Below are positions 1-6,686 of a stretch of DNA of 13,719 bases, in pieces. Within the stretch, counting starts at the first letter, position 1; each line of letters starts with the position of its first letter. Source of the DNA: Planctomycetaceae bacterium (GTDB lineage Bacteria > Planctomycetota > Planctomycetia > Pirellulales > JAEUIK01); the NCBI GenBank assembly GCA_015493185.1, contig WGDQ01000324.1:1-13719 (forward strand), given 5' to 3'. A program made the translations under genes and the position numbers. The notes under the pieces were generated by a model that was not told where the DNA came from, did no database searches, and saw only the letters and a list, made by a program, of their open reading frames with translations.

Positions 1-2
1 AA

Positions 3-338
3 TTTCTGACGACGCATCAGCAACGCTTTGTGCTACGTCCCGCGCGCTCACTGGCAAGACGAACACGCGATGGCGTCCAGCGCACGTGGGGCCTGATACG
101 ACGATTGCCCGGAGGTCTGCGACGGCGGCTTCTGGCCATCTTGCAGCGACAGCGCAATGTCCCGGCGCAGCAGGCGGCCGAGCCCCCTCGAGGGACCAGC
201 CAAATCGCACCGACACGGGTCGACAAGCCCCGTGCCCCGACGCGCCCCACTTTCGCTTGCGCAGGCAGGTCGCATGAGCCGATGCACGAAGAATCGGCAC
301 CGTTGGCCATGGGACAAAAGTCCGGGCAAGCGCCCTAG
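3..338 (+). CDS. Possible 3' end of an upstream gene (111 codons, start outside window)
   Basis: This frame is open from the left edge to a TAG at 336-338, so it could be the C-terminal part of a gene that begins outside the window. The first 50 or so residues are rich in Arg and Leu, with a run resembling the basic C-terminal helices that follow a glycosyltransferase catalytic domain. The rest is low-complexity, rich in Pro, Arg and Ala. No catalytic motif is visible. The only internal start is a GTG at 30, with no convincing ribosome binding site. The second glycosyltransferase of this window also ends in a low-complexity tail, so a tail here would fit. It could equally be a chance open frame in GC-rich DNA. 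No function is assigned. Confidence 0.4.
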   Translation, partial: FLTTHQQRFVLRPARSLARRTRDGVQRTWGLIRRLPGGLRRRLLAILQRQRNVPAQQAAEPPRGTSQIAPTRVDKPRAPTRPTFACAGRSHEPMHEESAPLAMGQKSGQAP

Positions 339-698
339 CGCCACAAGGCATCGCGGCAATGCGAGGCCGGTCGCGGATCGGGAAACAAGACAAGGCAAAC
401 GCTCGAGATTCAAAAGTCACCATAAAACCAGAAGTGAGGGAAACCACCAGCACAAGGCCCAGCGGCCGCGATCGGCAGGTCCGAAACCGTAGTCCGAGCA
501 GCACCGCTTTCCAGCTTCGGTACGCAAACCGATTTCTTTTCGGCTTATGGCTGGCGACCAGCCAACCGTCGCGAGGATCGGTCTGAAGGATCGGCTTTTG
601 ACGCTCGCCACAGTGTCGACTACCGGGCCTGTTGGAATCCGACTTGGTTGTAACACGCGTATTCTCAATAACCAGTTTTTCGAGGAGTTGGCGGGGAG
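339..698. other. Intergenic stretch before the first epimerase, no gene seen
   Basis: About 360 bases without a convincing gene. Short open frames exist on both strands, but they are Arg/Ser/Pro-rich and lack recognisable domains or ribosome binding sites. A weak promoter-like pair, TTGGTT at 644-649 and CAATAA at 666-671 with a 16-base spacer, lies just upstream of the epimerase but is too poor to call. No terminator-like hairpin with a T-run was found. Confidence 0.5.
682..687 (+). promoter_or_regulatory. Shine-Dalgarno GAGGAG for the epimerase
   Basis: GAGGAG ends 11 bases before the ATG at 699. A second purine run, GGGGAG, directly abuts the ATG and is too close to act. This is one of the few strong ribosome binding sites in the window and it fixes the start of the epimerase. 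Confidence 0.6.
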
Positions 699-1622
699 AT
701 GAAAAAAGCATTAGTCATCGGGTCGGAAGGCAACGTCGGTGTGCCGTTGGCCAACTACCTACGTCGCCGCGGCTATGAAGTGCTGGAATCGGACATCGTG
801 CCCAGCTTTCGCGACAACTATTTCATGGCCGATATCAACCATGCGGTGGACTTGCTGCCGGCCTTCGACTGGGGACCCGATGTGGTGTTCCTTCTCTCGG
901 CCGTGGTCAGTCGCGTGACTTGTGAGCAGGCAAGCAGCCTGGCGATCGCCACGAACATGGCGGGCGTGAACAATGTGTTGCAGCTTTGCCGGCGTGCCGG
1001 TGCGATGACCGTTTTTTTCTCGACCTCCGAGGTGTACGGCCCCGAGTGCGATCCGATGGACGAGGCAATTTCCGATCCGCGGCCGAACAACCGGTATGGT
1101 CTTTCCAAGCTGCTCGGTGAAAAGCTGGTGGAGTACGAGGTGGCTTCGCACGGGCTGCGGGCCGTCGTGTTGCGCCCCTTCATGATGTACGACGAAGAAG
1201 AAGACTTCGGCGATCATCGCTCGGCCATGATCCGTTTTGCGTACAACCTGGCGACCGGGCAGCCTATTACGGTACACACGGGCAGCGCGCGCGGCTGGAT
1301 GCACGTGAGCGATGCCGTGGCGGCCATCGAGGCGGCAGCCCACGTGGATCAGTATTCGGTTATCAACATCGGGCACCCGGAAATCAAACCGATCGCCACG
1401 CTGGCCGAAATGATTCGTCAAGAATTGAACGCTTCACCCGATCTGATCACCTATGAGCCATTGCCCTCGCGTATGACATTGGTGAAGCGACCGAAACTCG
1501 AACGGCAATCGAAAATTCTCGGTATCGAGCCAAAGGTTTCGCTGGCCGAGGGAGTGCGTCGGGTTTGTCAACGCGTGCGTCAGCGCATTCAGCAGGGCGA
1601 AACCATCGCACGGGCGGCTTAA
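699..1622 (+). CDS. NAD-dependent epimerase/dehydratase (extended SDR), nucleotide-sugar type
   Basis: A 307-residue extended short-chain dehydrogenase, the usual length for nucleotide-sugar epimerases and dehydratases. The N-terminus carries the Rossmann glycine motif GSEGNVG (residues 8-14), followed by a strand ending in Asp32, which suggests NAD rather than NADP. The catalytic set is visible: Ser/Thr in FSTSEVYG (residues 107-114) and the Tyr133-x3-Lys137 pair in YGLSK. LRPFMMYD (158-165) matches the family's 'R-P-x-x-x-Y/G' substrate-side loop, and the GWMHVSDAV region (199-207) is also typical. These enzymes act in the cytoplasm on UDP-, GDP- or dTDP-sugars (established for the family). 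The exact substrate cannot be read from the sequence. The start is supported by GAGGAG at 682-687. Its position at the head of the glycosyltransferases and ABC exporter supports a role in making an activated sugar for the polysaccharide. Confidence 0.9.
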   Translation: MKKALVIGSEGNVGVPLANYLRRRGYEVLESDIVPSFRDNYFMADINHAVDLLPAFDWGPDVVFLLSAVVSRVTCEQASSLAIATNMAGVNNVLQLCRRAGAMTVFFSTSEVYGPECDPMDEAISDPRPNNRYGLSKLLGEKLVEYEVASHGLRAVVLRPFMMYDEEEDFGDHRSAMIRFAYNLATGQPITVHTGSARGWMHVSDAVAAIEAAAHVDQYSVINIGHPEIKPIATLAEMIRQELNASPDLITYEPLPSRMTLVKRPKLERQSKILGIEPKVSLAEGVRRVCQRVRQRIQQGETIARAA

Positions 1623-2092
1623 GCGACCGACCTCGATGTTGCTCCCCGTGTGGCAAGCAAGGGCATGGGGCGTGAAATGCGGCCTGTCGAAGAAGAACGG
1701 ACGCTGTGCCTGGCAGCAGCGCGAAGGGCGTGCGGTCCTTTTAGCCGTTTAGCCGACGCACGAGCCGGAGCCGTGATCCCAACGGATTCGAGCGATACAG
1801 GCGCATTTCTTGCCAACAAGGCTTTGTGAGCGGTCCGCTCGGACCGCATCGCCACGGATGGCGTGCCTTCGGCGATGTGCCAACCGCTGGACGTTGGGCC
1901 GCACGCACGCCCGAGTCCGGGGAGGCGCCGCCGCGTTTCGCCTGCGCACGAGCGACAACCCATTATCGAATTCGCGTCCTCAGCGGGCACCCACCACGGC
2001 GGCAGGAAGGTGGCTGGTTTGCGGCTGCATTGGACGCAGCACGACGGCGAGCCTTAGCAGACGGCTACCACGTCATACGAGCAAAAAAGACC
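1623..2092. other. 470-base intergenic stretch with a perfect hairpin and a small tandem repeat
   Basis: No convincing gene. The frame of the downstream glycosyltransferase is open back to a GTG at 1826, but the extra 89 residues are low-complexity and lie before a typical GT-B N-terminus, so I treat them as untranslated. Two small structures are visible: a perfect inverted repeat at 1830-1847 and a tandem TTTAGCCG at 1740-1755. No T-run follows the hairpin, so it is not a standard terminator. Confidence 0.5.
1830..1847. repeat. Perfect 7-bp inverted repeat with tetraloop
   Basis: GCGGTCC (1830-1836), loop GCTC, GGACCGC (1841-1847). The stem is fully paired and GC-rich. It lies about 245 bases before the glycosyltransferase ATG. 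Without a following T-run it could be an operator, an RNA hairpin in the leader, or chance. Confidence 0.4.
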
Positions 2093-3511
2093 ATGGACCA
2101 ACCCAAACGGCTCGAATCGATACCACGCAGGCAGCCTCGCAACCGGTCCGTGCTGTTCGTTGGCAACTCGTACTACAACAACTGGTATCTGGCACAGGCG
2201 CTGAAGGGGCGCGGCTGGCAAGCCGAAACGCTGACCTATGCGGGTGAAGCGGCTGAATTGTACCTGCACGGCTACGATCACAAGCTCGACAACGACCGTT
2301 GGCACGTCAGTCGGTCGCATGCCAAGAAGGGCGCCGTGCTCGCTCAAGGGCTGCGCGCCACTTACGACCACGTGATCGAACAGCTCGGAGGAACCTCCGT
2401 CGACCCGCGCCGCCGACCGCTTCCGGCACCGCCCACCATCTCCCGATTACGCAGCCAATTGATTCGAACACTTCGCTTCGCGGCCGAAGGCCACGGGCAC
2501 CTAGCCGAGCTATACCCTTTGTTTCAGGCGATCGATCACGTCGACATTCTGCACTTTACGGGCGTGCACAATCTGCGGTTTTTCTACTTCTTCAGCATGC
2601 CGCAGTTCGGCCACATGCCGATTTATTGGGACATCGACATCTTGCGACTGCTGGGCAAGAAGATCGTATATTCCAACACTCTTTGTTTGGACGGCGTGGC
2701 CCAAAGTTCGCTGGATCGGTTGGGGCCGTTCCCCGTTTGCGACTATTGCCGCCACAAAAACCAGCCGGAGCTCTGCTCCGACCAGCTCAACCTAGCGTGG
2801 GGTCGCATGCGCAATCGCCTGACCGACTATCAGGTGATTTTGGGAGGCAACCGGGCAGACTTCAATTCCGACACGCACATTCACGAGGTGCCCGAGTTCT
2901 ACTGTCTCGATCCCGAGTTCTGGCATCCCGACATTCCCATTCCCGAGGCGCACCGTGTGCGGTTGCCGCGGAAAACGGTGAAGATTTACCACGCGGTAGG
3001 CAACTTCGAAGCCCGCTCGCAAGGCGAGGAAGCCCGCAATATCAAGTGCACGCACATCTACCGCCCCCTGATCGAGCGACTGAAACAGGAGGGGCACGAT
3101 GTGGAAATGATTTTTTGCAGCGGCGTGCCCAATACCGACGTGCGCTATTACCAGGCACAGGCCGACATTGTGGTGGATATGTTGACGTTCGGGTTTTTCG
3201 GTGCCAACGTGCGCGAAGCCATGATGCTGGGCAAACCTACCGTGTGCTACTTGCGGCCCGAGTGGCTGGCCAACATGCGTCGAGAGCTGCCGGACTACGT
3301 GGACGAGCTGCCCGTGATCAGTGCGACCCCTTATACGATTTACGCCGTGCTGAAAGATTTGATCGAGCACCCAGACAAGCGGGCTGAAATCGGCCGTCGC
3401 AGCCGCGAGTTTGCAATCAAATGGCACTCGGGCGAAGCAGCGGGACGGCGGTTCGACCGGATCTATTCCGAATTGCTCAGCACCGACAATCCTCGCGAAC
3501 AGGCAGCCTAG
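2093..3511 (+). CDS. GT-B glycosyltransferase with an internal cysteine cluster
   Basis: A 472-residue protein read as a retaining GT-B (GT4-like) glycosyltransferase. The N-terminal Rossmann half begins at SVLFVGNSYYNNWYLAQAL (19-37), typical of the acceptor-side domain. The C-terminal half starts near residue 296 (KIYHAVGNFEARS) and holds the donor-side signature ADIVVDMLTFGFFGANVREA (357-376) followed by MMLGKPTV, where the Glu of REAM sits at the usual donor-phosphate/ribose-contacting position. Residues 216-228 contain a Cys-x2-Cys-x8-Cys cluster, unusual for this fold. No signal peptide or membrane segment is seen, so it probably acts at the cytoplasmic face. The ATG at 2093 was chosen because the fold begins right after it; upstream in-frame sequence back to 1826 is low-complexity. 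No clear Shine-Dalgarno precedes it. Donor and acceptor are unknown. Confidence 0.8.
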   Translation: MDQPKRLESIPRRQPRNRSVLFVGNSYYNNWYLAQALKGRGWQAETLTYAGEAAELYLHGYDHKLDNDRWHVSRSHAKKGAVLAQGLRATYDHVIEQLGGTSVDPRRRPLPAPPTISRLRSQLIRTLRFAAEGHGHLAELYPLFQAIDHVDILHFTGVHNLRFFYFFSMPQFGHMPIYWDIDILRLLGKKIVYSNTLCLDGVAQSSLDRLGPFPVCDYCRHKNQPELCSDQLNLAWGRMRNRLTDYQVILGGNRADFNSDTHIHEVPEFYCLDPEFWHPDIPIPEAHRVRLPRKTVKIYHAVGNFEARSQGEEARNIKCTHIYRPLIERLKQEGHDVEMIFCSGVPNTDVRYYQAQADIVVDMLTFGFFGANVREAMMLGKPTVCYLRPEWLANMRRELPDYVDELPVISATPYTIYAVLKDLIEHPDKRAEIGRRSREFAIKWHSGEAAGRRFDRIYSELLSTDNPREQAA

Positions 3512-3805
3512 CTGAAACGATGCAGAGAACCTTGTCGAACACTACTTCATCGGCGACAAGGGGCCGGAACCTCTATCAGATCAACGGAAGCTACCACCGC
3601 ATCAACGGTCTGGTTTTTTTCCAGAAGGTGTCCTTCGAAATCGCTTCCAGGCCCGAGATTGTGAGCAGGCGATCGTATCAAGAAGGGCGAATTCCTGCGT
3701 ACCGTTGCAGCCAATTGGCTCCAGCAGCCACATGGTGGCGGCGACGCGCCGCCGCCTGTTGGCCTGGCGGCCCAAACGATTCCTTTCCCATTTCAGAAAC
3801 GCCCC
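3512..3805. other. Intergenic stretch containing copy B of the dispersed repeat
   Basis: 294 bases between the two glycosyltransferases. It contains repeat copy B (3622-3690). Just ahead of it, TCTGG at 3609-3613 and CCAGA at 3621-3625 can pair around a loop of seven Ts. The frame of the downstream gene is open back to a TGA at 3662 but offers no ATG, GTG or TTG before 3806. Confidence 0.5.
3622..3690 (-). repeat. Dispersed intergenic repeat, copy B (inverted relative to copy A)
   Basis: Read on the minus strand, 3658-3690 matches 8447-8483: all 33 bases of this copy are found in order, with four extra bases in copy A. 3627-3657 matches 8500-8530 at about 25 of 31 positions. Copy A carries 16 extra bases between the two blocks. 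The outer end here, CAGAAGGTGTC at 3622-3632, is identical to the other end of copy A (8347-8357). Both copies are intergenic, in opposite orientations. Confidence 0.75.
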
Positions 3806-5407
3806 ATGGCAAAAATTCTGGTGGCCTACTACTACCGGCGTCCTTTTCCACCGCGTGCGTCGGTGCGCGATCACCTGAACAGCTTCAAGAAATACGCCGG
3901 GCACACCTGCTTCTACTACAACCTAGGCATTCTAGCGCCACCCTCGTGGTTGGGGCGAATCGACTTCGACCTGATTATTTTTCACACCACCTTTCTGTGT
4001 TGCCGTTGGAACCCGGCGCGTTTTGGCCGACTGTTGCGGCAAGCCGAGGCCTTGAAACGCCATCCGGCCCTGAAAATCGCGCTGCCACAGGACGAGTTCG
4101 TTTATTCCGAGCAGCTTTGCGACTTCATCCGCGAGTTCGACATTCGGCAGGTGTATTCGACGGCGCCGCCCAGCGAATGGTCTCGCATCTACAACCGTGT
4201 CGATCGGGATCGTGTCCGCTTTTTTCCTGTGTTAACCGGGTATTTAGAGGATGCGACGCTGGCGCGTATCGAGCGATTGGCGACCACCGAAGGCCGACAG
4301 CGACAGATTGACATCGGCTATCGCGCGACCGAAGCACGTCCGTGGCTCGGTCGTCATAGCCTGCTGAAATCGACGATCGCTCGCGTTTTTCAGCAGCGGG
4401 CCCCCGCCGCACGGCTGACGACCGACATATCGACGCGTCCGGCCGACACATTGCTGGGCGACGACTGGTATCGGTTTCTGCTGCGTTGCAAATACACGAT
4501 TGGCGTCGAGGGCGGAGCCAGCCTGCTCGATAGTGATGGCAGCGTGCGGCAACGGACCGAAAAATACGTAGCCGAGCACCCCGAGGCCCGCTTCGATGAA
4601 ATCGAGGCAGCCTGCTTTGCCGGACTCGACGGCAATCTTGATCTGAAGGCGATTTCGCCGCGCCACCTCGAGGCGTGTGCCACGCGAACGTGCCAGATTT
4701 TGATCGAGGGCGAATACAACGGCGTGCTCGAGGCGGGGCGCCACTACATCCCGCTCAAGCCCGATTTCAGCAACCTCGATGACGTGCTCGAAACCGTACG
4801 GCGCGACGACCGACGCCGGGCCATTGTGCAACGCGCTTACGAAGATGTTGTGGCGTCGGGCCAATACTCTTATCGACGGTTTGTTGAGGAAGTGTTGCAG
4901 CATGCCCTGCCGGCTGCGACGCGGGCCGACACCACCGGACGATTTAGCGACGCTTTGCGCGAGCAGATGCTGCAACATGGCCTGGAACTTTGGGACCGCT
5001 GCGGTTGGCTCGTCGTGGCCCTGGTTTCGTTCGCGATGGGGCTGTTGGCACGCGCAAGTCGCTTGGGCCGGGCTGCCCGAGCAATGACCCGCCAAAGTGA
5101 CGGCGATCGAGCAACTGAAACGCAGGCACAACGCACGGCCACGGCTCGAAGGTCTGAAGACGGACTGCTGCCGACGCCGGCTACCGATAGGGTCGCACGC
5201 GATGCGGCTTGCTCTTCAGAGCATGATGCCCGCCAAAACGCTGAGTGCGACGAAGCGTTTTTTTCTTTTTCCGCAAGTCACAAACGCAGGTCGCCGGGCG
5301 AACCCCGGGCCAATACCTGCATCGGTCGGCCGGCGTCAGAACCGGAAGCGATCGAACACGATCACCCGGCAAGCGACCATTTGCAGCCGAAACGTCGATC
5401 GGCCTGA
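3806..5407 (+). CDS. GT-B-like glycosyltransferase with late hydrophobic segment and atypical C-terminal tail
   Basis: A 533-residue protein. The N-terminus (AKILVAYYYRRPFPPRASV, residues 2-20) begins a Rossmann-like domain. The C-terminal half contains CKYTIGVEGGASLLDSDGSV (228-247) and an ILIEGEYNGVLEAGRHYIPL segment (298-317), then a helix-rich stretch ending SYRRFVEEVL (355-364). This layout matches the CgeB/GT1-like group, in which the 'G-G-x-S' and 'E-x-x-x-x-G-V-L-x-x-x-x-H-Y-I-P-L' elements form the donor site (family knowledge, from memory). Residues 400-416 form one hydrophobic segment that could anchor it to the membrane. From about 430 to 533 the sequence is low-complexity with no GC3 bias, and a terminator-like hairpin lies in its DNA at 5235-5261, so the true end may be earlier. 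The ATG at 3806 is the first possible start in frame. Substrate unknown. Confidence 0.75.
   Translation: MAKILVAYYYRRPFPPRASVRDHLNSFKKYAGHTCFYYNLGILAPPSWLGRIDFDLIIFHTTFLCCRWNPARFGRLLRQAEALKRHPALKIALPQDEFVYSEQLCDFIREFDIRQVYSTAPPSEWSRIYNRVDRDRVRFFPVLTGYLEDATLARIERLATTEGRQRQIDIGYRATEARPWLGRHSLLKSTIARVFQQRAPAARLTTDISTRPADTLLGDDWYRFLLRCKYTIGVEGGASLLDSDGSVRQRTEKYVAEHPEARFDEIEAACFAGLDGNLDLKAISPRHLEACATRTCQILIEGEYNGVLEAGRHYIPLKPDFSNLDDVLETVRRDDRRRAIVQRAYEDVVASGQYSYRRFVEEVLQHALPAATRADTTGRFSDALREQMLQHGLELWDRCGWLVVALVSFAMGLLARASRLGRAARAMTRQSDGDRATETQAQRTATARRSEDGLLPTPATDRVARDAACSSEHDARQNAECDEAFFSFSASHKRRSPGEPRANTCIGRPASEPEAIEHDHPASDHLQPKRRSA
5235..5270 (+). terminator. Terminator-like hairpin plus T-rich run inside the 3' end of the preceding gene
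   Basis: AAAACGCT (5235-5242) pairs perfectly with AGCGTTTT (5254-5261) around an 11-base loop and is followed by TTTCTTTTT. This is a classic intrinsic-terminator layout, although half the stem is A-T pairs. It lies about 140 bases before the stop codon of the glycosyltransferase frame, in its low-complexity tail. Confidence 0.5.
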
Positions 5408-5589
5408 CTGAGCGTTGCCAAAAGCGCCTCCGTCGCCAACTTCCGCGTCGCAATCGATGCCACCGACAAGCGATTGCCGGACGTTCCTTGACCTTTGTTT
5501 TGCCGAAAAAAACCGGATACGGCGACCGGCCAAGCGAATTGCGATTCGGCATGCCTGTGCAGGGCGCGCGATCTATGGCATCGGGGTTG

Positions 5590-5609
5590 AACGGTCGAGG
5601 CCGTTTTTT
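5590..5609 (+). terminator. Short hairpin followed by T-run, possible weak terminator
   Basis: AACGG (5590-5594), loop TCGAGG, CCGTT (5601-5605), then four more Ts. A 5-bp stem is weak for an intrinsic terminator, but it stands upstream of a promoter, where a terminator would be expected. Confidence 0.3.
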
Positions 5610-5706
5610 GGTTTGCATAGAAACCGCCAACCGCGTGGACGACGTTGCTTTGACCGCTTTCACCCAACACCCATGAATTGCGCATCTTTCCGGCAATCCA
5701 GTGCCG

Positions 5707-5736
5707 TTGACCCTTTCGGCAGTCATGCACTATAAG
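5707..5736 (+). promoter_or_regulatory. Sigma70-type promoter for the exporter operon
   Basis: TTGACC (5707-5712) and TATAAG (5731-5736) each match the housekeeping consensus at five of six positions, with an 18-base spacer. Transcription would begin near 5743 and leave a leader of about 75 bases before the permease ATG at 5817. It is the best promoter match I found in the window. Confidence 0.55.
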
Positions 5737-5816
5737 GTCCACGCTCGCTGGGGCTTCGGCTGCTTTCGCGGCTGTCAGCGTAATTCAACTCGACTTTTGA
5801 ATGGTACGACAACGCG

Positions 5817-6686
5817 ATGCGTTCACTAGCGGCTTGCTACACGATTCCTGCTTCTTGCATTGCTCCGCGAATCAATTGGCGTGCGGCGCGCGAGCTGCTG
5901 TCGGTTCTGCTGCGTCATCGGCAGTTGACTTGGGAGATGACCAAACGCGAGCTGACCGAGCGTCATGCCGGCCAGATCATCGGTTCGTTTTGGGCCATTG
6001 GCCATCCGCTTGTTGTGATGGCGGTTTACGTGTTCCTCTTTTCGTACGTCTTCCGGGGTCGGATCGCCGCTCGGGGACTGTCGGTTCCCATGGACTTCAC
6101 GGTTTACATCCTGGCGGGGTTGATTCCGTGGCTGATTTTCCAGGATGCGATGAACAAGGCCACGTTCGCCATTGCTGGCAACGCAAGCCTGGTGAAGCAG
6201 GTGGTTTTTCCCATTGAGATTTTGCCAACACGTACCGTGTTTGCGGCAGGCATCACCCATGCGCTCTATGTGGGCTTGTTGGCCATTTTCATTTTCGTGC
6301 GGTTCGGCGCATTGCCGACCACGTTTCTGCTGGTGCCGGTGCTGATGACCGTGCAAATGCTGGCCATGGCGGGGGTTTGCTTCGCTGTTAGTGCCGTGGG
6401 ATCGTACGTGCGCGACCTGAAAGAATTCATTTCGGTTTTCACGCTCGTGAACATTTATTTGATGCCGGTGGTTTACGTGCCCGAGTGGGTGCCCAGCATG
6501 GTGCGGCCACTGATGTATTTGAATCCCTTCAGTTACATGACGTGGTGTTATCAAGACGCCATTTACTTCGGCCGCTTTGCGCATCCGTGGGCATGGCTTG
6601 CGTTTCCGCTAGCGAGCTTTCTTTGTTTCGCGCTGGGATACCGATTGTTTCGTAAGCTGAAGACCTACTTTGGAAACGTGTTATGA
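5817..6686 (+). CDS. wzm: ABC-2 type polysaccharide export permease (Wzm-like)
   Basis: A 289-residue integral membrane protein of the ABC-2 family, close to the usual 260-290 residues. An N-terminal amphipathic part with RHRQLTWEMTKRELTERHAG (33-52) precedes the core, as in polysaccharide and teichoic-acid exporters. Hydrophobic segments lie near residues 62-78, 95-112, 143-163, 168-195, 203-222 and 258-275, giving six spans. The stretch FPIEILPTRTVFAAGITHAL (131-150) and LNPFSYMTWCYQDAIYFG (235-252) are strong family landmarks. It would form the inner-membrane channel for a lipid-linked polysaccharide, paired with the ATPase encoded next. The stop overlaps the ATPase start by four bases (ATGA), indicating translational coupling. 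No clear ribosome binding site precedes the ATG. An ATG at 5801 is out of frame. A promoter lies at 5707-5736. Confidence 0.92.
   Translation: MRSLAACYTIPASCIAPRINWRAARELLSVLLRHRQLTWEMTKRELTERHAGQIIGSFWAIGHPLVVMAVYVFLFSYVFRGRIAARGLSVPMDFTVYILAGLIPWLIFQDAMNKATFAIAGNASLVKQVVFPIEILPTRTVFAAGITHALYVGLLAIFIFVRFGALPTTFLLVPVLMTVQMLAMAGVCFAVSAVGSYVRDLKEFISVFTLVNIYLMPVVYVPEWVPSMVRPLMYLNPFSYMTWCYQDAIYFGRFAHPWAWLAFPLASFLCFALGYRLFRKLKTYFGNVL

Larger units (their letters stand above)
5408..5816. other. 409-base intergenic stretch with weak terminator and promoter, no gene
   Basis: Open frames here are short, Arg-rich and without domains. The stretch holds a short terminator-like hairpin at 5590-5609 and a good promoter at 5707-5736. 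It therefore looks like a transcription boundary between the glycosyltransferase and the exporter genes. Confidence 0.55.

Noticed and set aside
644..671. Promoter-like TTGGTT / CAATAA before the epimerase
   Set aside because: Both boxes match the consensus poorly and the spacer is 16 bases, so it is not distinguishable from chance.
919..930. TTGTGAGCAGGC inside the epimerase, identical to part of the dispersed repeat
   Set aside because: The match does not extend beyond the word and it lies in conserved coding sequence, so it is probably coincidence.
759..1421. Long minus-strand open frame opposite the first epimerase
   Set aside because: It is His/Arg-rich, has no recognisable domain, and lies wholly opposite a gene with intact catalytic motifs.
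1826..2092. Upstream extension of the first glycosyltransferase from GTG 1826
   Set aside because: The 89 extra residues are low-complexity and precede a typical GT-B N-terminus that begins just after ATG 2093.
4244..5131. 295-codon minus-strand open frame opposite the second glycosyltransferase
   Set aside because: Its composition is atypical and no motif is present; it mirrors the codon bias of the plus-strand gene.
5342..5365. GGAAGCGAT-containing stretch resembling one end of the dispersed repeat
   Set aside because: Only about nine bases match continuously and the flanks do not align.
5650..5678. Promoter-like TTGACC with ATGAAT at 17 bases
   Set aside because: The -10 box matches only three of six positions, and a far better pair lies just downstream.
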